Part shown: one piece after another, positions 46,901 through 55,999 of the stretch | Layout of the letters: each line of letters begins with the position of its first letter | Numbering within the stretch: position 1 is the first letter of the stretch | Notes under the pieces: generated by a model | The model's input: only the letters and a program-made list of their open reading frames with translations | Database searches by the model: none | What the model was told of the DNA's origin: nothing | Origin: Caenorhabditis remanei | Taxonomy: Eukaryota; Nematoda; Chromadorea; Rhabditida; Rhabditidae | Assembly (NCBI RefSeq): GCF_010183535.1 | Contig: NC_071331.1 | Location: forward strand, 21,514,001-21,578,000 | Direction: 5' to 3' | DNA: 64,000 nucleotides | Translations under genes and position numbers: made by a program

Positions 46901-49883
46901 GTCAAGAGCTTTCAGAAAACTACCCACAAGCCTAGATTCTGAGCACTTTGGGTCTCGACACGATTTACGTGGGGTTACTGTAGTTTTCGCGGTGGGACCC
47001 AATTTTATCAGAATATAGGCTTGTGGGTACTTTTCTGAAAGCTCTCGTCCCGCTGAATTCAAATATCCAACTCAAATCAAATTTCTAGCCGTCCAAGCCG
47101 AACGCCGTCCAGTCCAATCAGCAAACAGCACCCAATCGGACAGTCCCCCACAGAATCAAAACACAACACCCCGGTCAATGACTCCACTGAATGCCGGACT
47201 AGTAAATGGATTGTTGACACTTGTAAAAATGGATCAAGAGAATAAAATTAATATGGATACGATTATGAAACCGGGCAGTCCGATAATCCACAGTACAAAT
47301 GGACATTGCTCACCGGAATTTATGGATATAAAAAGAGAATCAATTGGAGAAGACGAGTCGGGTCTCGACGCGATGACCGTAATCGGTCTGGTCCCGCCCT
47401 CCGCCTCCCCGACGTCTTCTGGAGTCGGATCGTCGTCGTCGATTTCCGATGATTCTGGACCAATTTATAATTCTGAAAGAAGTCGATTTGAGATTTCAAT
47501 CCCGCCGTCACAACAAAACGGAAATCAGATTAATATCTCGGAAGTCACTACGCGGTTACTGTTTTTGAGTGTGCATTTTGTGAAGGACTCCAGGGTGACT
47601 ATAAGGTGAGTCTGAAATCCTGAAATTAGAAGAAACTAGATCTGAAACTAAAATATTTAAATTCAGGAAGTCAAGAGCTTTCAGAAAAGTACCCACAAGT
47701 CTATATTTTGCAAATATTGGGTCCCGCCACGAAAACTACAGTAACCCGGAAATGTGGGTTACGGTAGTTTTCGTAGTAGGACCCTACAGAGGCTTGTGGG
47801 TACTTTTCTGAAAGCTCTCAATGAGCTGAAATGTATTATGACCAAAAAATGTTGAAAAACTGATTTTGGAGCAAAAATTTAGGCGCTGAATTGTTTCGTG
47901 AGAGTCGATTTTTGCAACACAACGCGTTTTCAGTGTGTTAGTCGTGTTTAGCTCATTGAGAGCTTTCAGAAAAGTACTCACAAGCCTGTATTCTGAGCAC
48001 ATTGGGTCTCGACACGATTTACGAGGGTTACTGTAGTTTTCGCGTCGAGACTCAATTTCTTCCAAATCATAGCTTGTGGGTACTTTTCTGAAAGCTCTCG
48101 ACAAGCTGATTTCAAATCTTGTGTTCATTTACAGTTTGGGTTTGATTTGTTCAAAATACAAAACTTTGGAATTCCAGAACATCCACAATGGAACCACTGC
48201 TGAAATCCAAATGGTGTGACCTATACATTCTCGCTCTAATGCAAACAGCCGACAAAATCAATCTGGGTCAACTGCTGGATAATTTGTCGAGTCAAATGGC
48301 AATGGGATTGGAGTGCGGACAGTTTTCGACGGATAAATTCGAGAAAATGAACGAGCAAATGCAGCGACTGATGCAATTGTCACATTTGTTCGCATCGCGT
48401 GATTTGAGCTCTGTCGAGTACGCCTACTTGAAGTTGATCTCGTTTACGGCGCAAGGTGAGTGGGTGTTCATGAAATTGTGACAGTTCGAATCAGCTCGTT
48501 GAGAGCTTTCAGAAAAGTACCCACACGCCATGGTTTGATGCAATTTTGGTCTCACCACGAAATCCACCTTTTCGGGTTACTGTAGTTTTTGTGGTGGGAC
48601 CCAACTTGATTCGAACCTAGGCTTGTTTATACTCATTCGAAGCGTCTTAACGAGCTGAGTTTGAAAATTTTGGTTTTAAAATTTTAGGGGAACATTTTTT
48701 CGAAAAAGTTTCTAATTTCTACACATTTCCAGACCTCCCCACCGCCGTCTCCACGTCAGAAACGCGGAACGTGAATCAACTCGCATCGCAGGAGCTATTC
48801 GAATACGTGTCATCGTCAAAGAGCACCCACTTGCATCAAATGTCAAACGAGCACATAAATGTGGATGATTCGACGTCGGAGGACAACGACACGCACGTCA
48901 CCTCTCAGCAGACGAATACGAATCTTGCCGCCGAAAGGTATAATAACCTATAATTATTATTTATACTTTTTTGTTTATGGCGAGTGGGTGTGTGTAGCTT
49001 TTTTGCAGGGGATCTTGTGCTTCTTGAAAAAGTTTTCCGACCACAACTCCATGCAGAAAATACCAAAAGCGCTAAAATGCTTCTAGTTGAATTCAGCTTT
49101 CCAAGACGCGTCGAATGAGTATAAACATGCTATGGTTTGAAGCAAATCGGGTCCCACCACGAAAACTACAGTAACCCGAAATTTTTTTGGGGTTACTGTA
49201 GTTTTCGTGGCGAGAGCCAACTTAGGCTTGTAGGTACTTTTCTGAAAGCTCTCAATGAGCTGATTTTGAATACCGCATGGAGAAGTTGAAAAACAAACAA
49301 AAATTGAGAAAGTTATAGAATTTCGACAATTTTCAAAAATCTGAAAATTTCAAATTTGCTGCATTTTTTGATCGGAAACGCTCCAAATGAGCTAAAATCT
49401 AAAGTTTTGGATTCAGCTCGCCGAGAGCTTTCAGAAAAGTACCCACAAGCCTATATTCTGTTCAGTTTGGGTCCCAACACGAAAACTACAGTAACCCGCA
49501 CGTAAATCGCGTCGAGACCCAAATTGCTTCAAACCTAGTCATGATTATACTCATTCGACGCGTCTTGACAAGCTGAGTCTAATGCAATAACTAGTTTTGA
49601 GTTTCTAGGCCACCAGTTGGATTTCTAGGTCATCAAACACAAAAATAATGAAAATTCCAGATTCTCCCGCCTCCTACAACTCCTTCCATGCCTCCGATGG
49701 TTTGACCCGCAGACAATCGTCGACATATTTTTCTCCGGTCTAATCGGTCCCATGTCCATCGAAACCATCATTCCATTCGTGCTCCAGATGAATTTATTAA
49801 ACTTTTTCGACACGAACAACGGAAATGGATCATCCGACTCCCTCTCCTCATCCTCGTTATCAGAAATTATGAGCAATCAGTGA
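37944..49883 (+). CDS. nhr-41: Nuclear hormone receptor, TR2/TR4 (NR2C) class, long form
   Basis: Exons 37944-38061, 38117-38253, 38704-38805, 45971-46165, 46244-46355, 47089-47605, 48178-48455, 48733-48937 and 49661-49883 join in phase with GT-AG junctions and end at TGA. The first three give a Pro/Gln/Met-rich A/B region with a sumoylation-like IKQE. The DNA-binding domain is split by an intron between the two zinc fingers: [20 protein letters not shown] with P-box [11 protein letters not shown], then VCRSSKDC and [17 protein letters not shown]. The match to TR2/TR4 is strong. A Ser-rich hinge leads to a ligand-binding domain ([19 protein letters not shown] is the helix 3-5 signature). The nhr-41 assignment rests on this being, from memory, the C. 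elegans TR2/TR4 orthologue. Exon 37944 starts in phase 0 with no ATG at its head, so at least one 5' exon was not found. Long form: at least 628 aa. Confidence 0.82.
38327..38398 (-). tRNA. tRNA-Glu(UUC)
   Basis: On the minus strand a complete 72-nt tRNA: acceptor stem TCCCATG pairing with CATGGGA, D arm with TCTAGTGGTTAGGA, anticodon arm CGTGG-TTTTCAC-CCACG with anticodon TTC, T arm CCGGGTTCGATTCCCGG, discriminator A. A run of nine T follows on the same strand (TTTCTTTTTTTTTCTTTTTT), a Pol III terminator. It lies antisense in the second intron of the receptor's long form. It looks functional, unlike the tRNA-like repeats nearby. Confidence 0.95.
39187..39266 (-). repeat. Second tRNA-like family, copy C
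   Basis: Minus strand GTGGCGCAACTGGGTAGAGG (A-box-like) and GCGGGTTCGATTC (B box). It is related in layout to the copies at 36.4 and 36.8 kb and sits in the receptor's third intron. Confidence 0.55.
39874..39950 (+). repeat. tRNA-like Pol III-type repeat, copy 12
   Basis: Both boxes present, but the tail is altered just after the B box (CACCTGCAAAACTCGATTTT). Confidence 0.68.
40039..40113 (+). repeat. tRNA-like Pol III-type repeat, copy 13
   Basis: A box TGGCCGAGTGGTTCAGG, B box GGTTCGATTCC, then AAAAACTTTTTT. Only about 165 bp from copy 12 in the same orientation. Confidence 0.72.
41060..41800. repeat. GGCCTAGAAA palindromes in the receptor intron
   Basis: Cores at about 41138-41180 and 41628-41668, each preceded by the outer arm with TTTGAGCCCC. 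Confidence 0.7.
41870..42120 (+). promoter_or_regulatory. Putative internal promoter of the short receptor form
   Basis: A repeat-free pyrimidine-rich stretch (CTCTCGCTCACCTTTTCTC, CCCCGCCCCCTTC, TTCCTCCTCTCCTCTCC) and a TATATATATT box at about 42023-42033 sit directly before the ATG at 42133. Most neighbouring intron sequence is repeat, so this island stands out. Confidence 0.4.
42133..42279 (+). CDS. nhr-41: Alternative first exon of the nuclear receptor (short form)
   Basis: ATG at 42133 opens 49 codons ([20 protein letters not shown]...) ending in phase 0 at a GTACGG donor, so it joins the exon at 45971 in frame. It would replace the first three exons and give a 558-aa receptor. It cannot be spliced after 38805: any acceptor just before CGATG puts a stop in frame. 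It is therefore an alternative start with its own promoter, in the 7.2-kb intron. Acid- and Ser/Thr-rich composition (EQEQDDNE) fits a short activation-type N-terminus. No transcript data support it here; the argument is phase, codon content and the pyrimidine-rich DNA immediately upstream. Confidence 0.65.
42360..44350. repeat. Dense palindrome cluster between alternative first exon and DNA-binding exon
   Basis: Cores near 42436-42480, 42618-42642, 42894-42936, 43042-43070, 43625-43668, 43789-43828, 43977-44010, 44098-44138 and 44242-44282, most with arms containing ATATGGGGCTC. 43330-43560 is a repeat-free CT-rich gap. Confidence 0.75.
44920..45305. repeat. GTACTTTTCTGAAAGC foldback element
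   Basis: Arms AGCTTCCAGAAAAGTACCCA and inner GGGTTACTGTAGTTTTCGTG with its complement. The right end is swapped for a CTCATTCGAAGCGTCTTAAC variant. Confidence 0.7.
45765..45950. repeat. Near-complete palindrome just before the DNA-binding exon
   Basis: Both ~75-bp arms survive: CAAAATTTCCAAAGTTTTGA on the left and TCAAAATTTCGGAAATTTTA on the right, around GGTGGCCTAGAAAACC...GGTTTCTAGGCCACC. It ends about 20 bp from the exon acceptor at 45970. Confidence 0.75.
46400..47075. repeat. Two foldback elements in the intron after the second zinc finger
   Basis: Elements at about 46410-46580 and 46905-47062. Each has outer arms around CAGAAAAGTA / TACTTTTCTGAAAGCTCTC and an inner GTTACTGTAGTTTTCG segment. 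Confidence 0.75.
47655..48115. repeat. Two foldback elements in the following intron
   Basis: Elements at about 47668-47832 and 47940-48112 with the same outer and inner arms. The inner segment differs in being closed by GTCGAGACTCAA instead of GGTGGGACCC. Confidence 0.75.
48490..48660. repeat. Foldback element in the intron before exon 48733
   Basis: GCTCGTTGAGAGCTTTCAGA on the left. On the right the variant end CTCATTCGAAGCGTCTTAAC replaces the usual arm. Confidence 0.72.
49090..49590. repeat. Two foldback elements in the last receptor intron
   Basis: Elements at about 49095-49265 and 49418-49578 with mixed ends, one arm AAAGCTCTCAATGAGCTGA and the other CATTCGACGCGTCTTG. Confidence 0.72.
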
Positions 49884-51300
49884 TGATCTTTTTCTTAATT
49901 GTCTAAAAATTTTAAATTTCAGTATTACCGTTTTTTTTCCTCCTAAATCTTCTTTTTTCACACCACAAAATGTCACAATTCCCTGTCTGAATACCTCTTT
50001 TTCTCCGTTTCTTCCATTTTTCTCTTCTACAGTATCCCCGTATCCGTCCCAGTGTACATACACCACCACCTTCCCGACTTTTTCTCATTTTCAGTGCTTT
50101 CAGTCCCGAAATTTGGACGGTTTTTAGGTGCTGGTGGCCTAGGATAGTCATTCTAGGCCATGAGATTGTGATTTTTGAAATCAGTAGGCCAGTGCGGTTC
50201 AGAAAAGTATAAACAAGCCTATATTTGGGTTTGAAAAAAATTCGGACCTGGTTTAGGCCCAAATTTTTTTGGGCCAAAATATAGGCTTGTTTATACTTTT
50301 CTAGACCGTCTTGGCCCGCTGATGTCAAAAATTTAATTTTTATGGCCTAGAATTCCCATCCTAGGCCACCAGCACCCAAAAACCCTCCAACCACCATCCG
50401 GTTTTTAGACACCCTCCCCCATCCTAATAAGTTTCCTCCCTGTCTAATAACTACAGTATCCTTGCCACGTCTCAACTGTTTTCTTGGCCCCGCCCCTTTA
50501 TCGATTTTTCTGGGCTTTATTTCAAAAAGCTTTATTAAGGCTTCTCACAACCATAGCACATCGTTTAGGTATTAGCTCTCGTTTTTGGTTTTTTCTTTTA
50601 AAAATTTTCTGAAATTTTCTTAATATATTTATGCATTTTAGATCATTATCTGGATATCGCTTTAGTTTTTTTTATTTTAAATATTTATACTTTTTGGCCC
50701 GATTGGTTTTATCGCTAGATTCCCCCTTCCCGTAAGCCCCGCCCCCGTTTTGTTCAGAAATAATGAAAATCTGAATAAAAATACACATTCGGTTAATGAA
50801 TGATTGCATTGAGACATTTGGTGGTTATTCAGAAAAAAATTACAGGCGGATTTTCAGATTGGTGATATTTTTTACAAACTTTTTAGAAACGTTTTTGCCA
50901 GAAAATTATTTTGCAGGCCTGTCAATTCTTGGTTCCGAAAAAATTGGGTCTCGCCACGAAAACTGAAGCTTGGGTTACTGTAGTTTTCTTGGTTTTTTTG
51001 GCATCATGACTACAGCCATAAAAGTTTGAGCTCACCGTTTTCTCTCAAATTTTTCACCTTCGGAGTTGTAATGAACCGGAAATTTTAAAATTTGGTACAT
51101 ATACGTAACTTGGCACGAAGAACGCAGCTAGGAAATGCAATTTTAAATTGGAAAAAATGCATTCGAGTTATACTCAAAACGCCTCCAAAAAATGAGCAGT
51201 TTTAAACTATTTTTGAATCCGAAAAAAAGAAATATGTCGAAAAATCTCTATCGAACCATATAAAATTCAATATACTTTTAGCTGGCATGAGGGATTTATT
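49884..51300. other. 3' flank of the receptor gene
   Basis: Holds a palindrome pair (50128-50162 and 50340-50372, CTGGTGGCCTAGGATAG and complement) with an inner symmetric pair AGTATAAACAAGCCTATA / TATAGGCTTGTTTATACT, so about 50100-50400 is one long nested inverted repeat. No gene in the remainder. Confidence 0.55.
50774..50779 (+). terminator. Candidate poly(A) signal for the receptor gene
   Basis: AATAAA about 890 nt after the receptor stop. Between them lie palindromes at 50130-50370 and C/T-rich sequence. It would make a long 3' UTR; an earlier non-canonical site is possible. Confidence 0.4.
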
Positions 51301-51314
51301 CCGAATGGGGAGAA

Positions 51315-51358
51315 AAGTCGTTAAGACTCTTCACTGATAACAAGAAAGTGTTTCTCGA
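51315..51358 (+). promoter_or_regulatory. Conserved GATA-site block upstream of vWA-like copy 3
   Basis: GACTCTTCACTGATAACAAG plus AAAGTGTTTCTCG, matching the blocks of copies 1 and 2. A second TTGATAAG follows at 51519-51526, next to a TATAAAAG box at 51511-51518. Confidence 0.58.
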
Positions 51359-51692
51359 AGACAATTTGTGTCTGATCTTTATACTTTTGGCAGTTTTTTG
51401 CATTGTTATCAGTGAATTCCCTTATGTTATTAACATCCAGGAACGAATTACATCCTTTTTTGAAGTCATGCCTCTTATGACGTACAAAAGAAAAAAGAGA
51501 CAAAAGTTTGTATAAAAGCTTGATAAGAAGAAAGACTCATTTCAGTTAGTCATATTCTTTGCTATCACCGCCTCCCCTTTCAAACAAATAATTAATTAGG
51601 ACAAAGATATCAGAAGCAATATAGCTAGGAAACATAATTATTTCAGATTCAAAAATGAAAACAATTGTCTTAATAAAATTAAAATTTTTCAG

Positions 51693-53704
51693 GTTCATCG
51701 GTCGCGTGCATTCCTCATCAGAACAATACTGTTTTATACGCTTATTCAACTGATATCGACGGAAATACATATTATCATGGTGTTTTTGGGATAGTATCTA
51801 ATGCTCATTTCTATGCAACCACAGCAAATGTTCGATTCGATACAAAAGTGGAAGAGGAGATTGAGTATCATACGGATGACAAGTATGTTTGTTTCTGTTT
51901 TTACTGATGTATTAGATTTAGTGATTCCAGTAGTTTGATTGATTCTCTAAGTTCACATCCACCGGATCCATCACTTGGATATGGAGACAACACTACTGGA
52001 AGCAACTTGTACAATGTGTTGAAGGTTTGTACTATTTCAGCTCATCTTTTATTCAGAATATATTTCAGAAATTTCTGAATAATGGGAAGCATTCATTATG
52101 TGGAGCCCAAGTGTTGATAGCTGTAAAACGTTATCCAGATGAGACTGATGTATCTGACATAATCACCCAACTCCGAGCCAATCATATACTTGTGCAAATT
52201 GCTGTCGACAGTATTCCATCAGGGGGATCCAATTCTGCAACACTTTACGAAATGTCATATGAAACCAATGGATGTTGTGTGTTCGCCAACAGCAATGATC
52301 TTGCAAATGTGAGTTCTACTAGAAAAAATAGAAATCGAATAAAAAAGCTAACTGTGTAGCGCTCGAAATGGGGCGTCCCACTTTTTCCCGGGAATTTTAG
52401 AAAACTTTCAGTTTTTGTCGGAGAATAGTGAAACTTTCATAGAATCTGAAGACATATCAGAAGACTCGATTCCCAAAGTTTCTAAAATATATGTTTGTTT
52501 TTAACCGTTTATGACAATCCGGAACGCGCGGGACGGGGACGCGGGACGTCCCAACTCGTCCCGTTTCGAGCGCTATGTAAATGATTTATGTGGAAACAAA
52601 TCATACTCAGGGAATTCCAAGCGACTCGCCCATCGTTTTTGTGATTTTTAACCGTGTCGGGCATTGCAAATCAAGGGCGAAACGCCTAACGTGTGATGTT
52701 TTTAGCGTTCGCTTCCTTGCCGATACTCATACATTTTACTTTTAAAAGGCAGAAGGCAGTTAATATTTTCTTCAACTTTCATTAATTCGTTTGAAATTAA
52801 AGAAATTCTTGATTTAAATTTAAAACGAAGCCGGCGGAGAACTTGCAGAAAGAGACGACATTTCGAACAACATATTTTTCTGAAAATTTGTGAGCTGCTT
52901 TACCTTATCAAGGAACACTACCCTCAATTAGGAAAATCCATGTTGTCCCCGGAACAGGAATTGTAGATTAAATAATAATAATGAAAAAGCAAGAAAAAGT
53001 GCAATGATTTTTCCAGTACGATAAAGCGTATGTTGTTAAACTGGGCAATTTGCCCAACGAATACGTAGATTATCCACCCTAACTGCTCATTTTTGTACAT
53101 TCCTGTACAAGTGAGTTTATTTCTTTACTAGTATCTATATCTTGATAAAGTACTTTTCACAAATGATATAACCAAACATTTATGATATTTTTATCTAACA
53201 ATTTTCAGGCGTTCCAATCCACTATACTTGGTTATCCTTACCAATTCATTGCTCAAAACTTTGTAGTTTCTGGATCGGGTCGAATCGAAATACCGGCATT
53301 TAAAACTCCGATTCCAGTGGGTATTACAGATTATTGTTTTGTTGAAATAACTGTTCAAAACCACAGTAAGAATATCTTCCAAGTTAAACTAGATCATTAG
53401 CAATGTTTGCAGCAATCGATAATTCATTCGTATCAATGAATTCCACACTTGAGAGTACTGATGGATCTTCTGTTTATGAATTTGACGACAACTATCCTCT
53501 TTATGGGACTGCACAATCAGATGAAATTAGCTTGAACGGATCCCTCTCTTACAAATGGACAATTGACTACCATTATAATACAGATGCACCACAAATCATT
53601 CAATTAAGAATGTACAGTTATTAGTAAGTTCCATAAAATCTTTAATAATTACATAAATCTAATATTTCAGCTATCACGACTTCCTTCCACTGCCATCTTT
53701 TTGA
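51693..53704 (+). CDS. vWA-like extracellular family protein, copy 3 (inverted)
   Basis: Exons 51693-51882, 51931-52024, 52069-52308, 53209-53365, 53413-53623 and 53671-53704, with the same phases as copies 1 and 2 and no internal stop. They encode the vWA-like half (VLIAVKRYPDETDVSDI, LRANHILVQIAVDSI, LYEMSYETNG) and the beta-rich half ending YYYHDFLPLPSF. The third intron is 900 bp and contains an inserted MITE; in copies 1 and 2 it is about 190-310 bp. A TATA box at 51511 suggests the mRNA starts near 51540, but the only ATG in the leader (51655) is out of frame with the domain, so the N-terminus is unresolved. Copies are similar but clearly diverged, so the duplication is not recent. Confidence 0.75.
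52357..52575. mobile_element. MITE in the intron of copy 3
   Basis: Terminal inverted repeats TAGCGCTCGAAA and TTTCGAGCGCTA, extended imperfectly by GGGCGTCCCA and GGGACGTCCCAA. The ends are consistent with a TA target as in Tc1/mariner-type elements. Copies 1 and 2 lack this sequence at the matching place, so it inserted after duplication. Confidence 0.75.
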
Positions 53705-53764
53705 TATTCAGTTCATTGTTCTTTGCAGTTCATATAAATGGTTTCCTCATTGAATATTGTTATT

Positions 53765-53960
53765 TTTCCTTCTCCCTTCCTCTGACATGTTGTTTGACAC
53801 CCTTCTTTCGAAAAATAAGAAGAAGACATCAGAATAGTGACGCCTTCTTGACATTCAACATATGCTTCTTGTCCCCCTTTTTGACATGACCAATCAGTAG
53901 GGTGTCAGTAGACAAAAGACGAAGAGCCGATGACATGACATACAGTATTCCTTTGGAACA
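53765..53960. repeat. Inverted copy of the shared 3' flank
   Basis: The reverse complement of 6230-6430 and 9020-9210: TGACATGTTGTTTGACACCC, CGCCTTCTTGACATTCAACA, and GTAGGGTGTCAGTAGACAAA. It shows that the duplicated unit includes flanking DNA and not only the gene. Confidence 0.75.
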
Positions 53961-54084
53961 CCCCGATGGGAATTTTAGACAAAAATTCAGAGAAATTGTG
54001 AGACGAGGGGTTGGAAATTTTTGAAAATCGAAAATCGTTGCCTAAAATTATGCTAATAACATTCAACTCGTTTTTGGCTTTTAG

Positions 54085-54495
54085 AAAACTACAATTTGGG
54101 TCCCACCACAAAAACTACAGTAACCCCAGACAAATTCTGGTTACTATAGTTACCAGTACTATTTTCATAAAGAACTTAATTGAAAACCATATTTTTGAGC
54201 AAAAACCATCAAAAACGAACAAAAATTGAGAAAGTTATGCAATTTCGAAAATTTTTGAAAATCTGAAATTTTTTGAAATTTGCTGTAATTTGGTCGGAAA
54301 ATTCCATATTAACTGAAATCTTAATTTTTGGACTCAGGAAGTCAAGAGCTTTCAGAAAAGTACCCACAAGCTCATATAAGGTCCCACCACGAAAACTACA
54401 GTAACCCGAAAAATTTGGGTTACTGTAGTTTTCGTTGTGGTACCCTACATAGGCATGATCATACTTTTCTGAAAGCTCTCGTCGCCCTTAATCTA
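54085..54495. repeat. Foldback element copies and fragments
   Basis: A partial unit at 54095-54160 and a fuller one at 54335-54490 with AAGAGCTTTCAGAAAAGTAC and ATACTTTTCTGAAAGCTCTC ends. Confidence 0.7.
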
Positions 54496-54499
54496 AATA

Positions 54500-55180
54500 T
54501 CGCATTTTCAAACAATCTGGCGCACCTTTGACGCGTTTACATCCTCACGAACCGCCTGAAGCAAGAAAATGGAGAAATGGGTGTAACGAGTACTCTGAGG
54601 AACACGTTTTTATTTTAATGAAGGAAAAAAGGGAAAACTGAAAGTATACATACATGAACCAGTTTCAATGATATTCTTACTGTTTTTAGTGGAAAAAATA
54701 AGAAAAAATGAAACAGAATTTTCATTTTTTGAGAAGAATGAGGAAGTTTTTTTTTTCTTTTTTTCATTTCTCAGAATCATGACAGTATGTAGTACGTGGA
54801 GAAGAAGGAGATAAGCTATCTGTGTTGGGAGTAGCCTTGACAAAGAGGAGGGAAACGAAAGTTTTCGTTTCGATCAATACACTGCCTCTTCCTCTGTGTT
54901 CATCGTTGCGTATACAGAGGGGGGAGATTTATATCTATATATCGTTTTCATACACACTTCTCTTTTTCTCTTTATGTGTTTTCCTCTTTGGGAGGGCTTA
55001 CTTTTATGAACATTTCTTGTTTAATAGCTGATTTTTTCGTTTAAATTGACTTTCTTCTTCTTTTTTCCACCTGTTATACATAATTACCGAACTTCCTGCT
55101 CCACTATGATGAATCGATTCAGAAAACCAGGGAAACAAAAAAATCCTTTTGGAGTTATGTCTGAAAATCAGTCTGAAGTA
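54500..55180. other. Gene-free stretch
   Basis: A single minisatellite core (CACCTTTGACGCGTTTA) near 54524-54540. The rest is AT- and CT-rich with no exon or RNA gene that I can support. Confidence 0.4.
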
Positions 55181-55182
55181 AG

Positions 55183-55735
55183 TTATGAGACCTCAAAGTG
55201 CCTAAAATCGCTCCGTTCGGTTTTTTCAATGAATGAAACGATTTTTGGCACTTTGAGGTCTCATTACTTGCTACAGTATCGGACAAAAAGGTATGAACTT
55301 TGGCTGTTTTCAGTGGAAAATGACCAACTTTGAGAGTGTGACATAGTAATTCTGAATGTCACATCAAGAAAACTTTTAAGAGAATCATACAGATTGAACG
55401 TAGAGCTCCATTTTTGTGGTTGACAACTTTTTTGTACGGACACTCCATAGAGAGTTATGGTCATTTTAAGACGACAGCTCAAAAATCGCACTAATTTGCA
55501 CTGAAATTGGTCGATTTGAGGTAGAAATTACTTCGACAATATGTAACTTACTAGAGAGTGTCCGTACAAAAAAGTTGTCAACTACAAAAATGGAGCTCTA
55601 CGTTCAGTCTATATGATTCATCAAAATTTTTATAGTGTGACATTCAGAATTACTATGGTACACTCTCAAAGTTGGTCATTTTCCACTGAAAACAGCCAAA
55701 GTTCATACCTTTTTGTCCGGTACTGTACATATTTA
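55183..55735. repeat. Large inverted repeat with nested hairpin
   Basis: The left arm at about 55263-55446 (starting ACAGTATCGGACAAAAAGGT) is the imperfect reverse complement of 55555-55732. Each arm is about 180 bp and the spacer about 110 bp. A second hairpin at 55186-55260 (GAGACCTCAAAGTGCC and GGCACTTTGAGGTCTC) sits against the left end. No transposase ORF. This is a foldback element, and its parts occur at 8.8, 11.6-12.2 and 20.8 kb. Confidence 0.8.
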
Positions 55736-55999
55736 TTTTCAGACATGTCACTCAAATAGACCGGCATCTCTAAATACCTGACTTTCAAATTCCGGCGCGC
55801 CTCGGAAATAATTATTTGAAATTGTTTTACTACAGTTTTTTTTTTGAAAATTTTCATATTTTCCTCAAGTATATTCCTTAAAAACCGTTGAAGTTTTATT
55901 TTTCCCAACAACTTGAGTTTTTCAGTACTAAACACTGAAGAAGGGCCGACCTCTTTTATGAAGTAGCTGAAAATGGTTCTTTTTTTGAAAATCAATACG

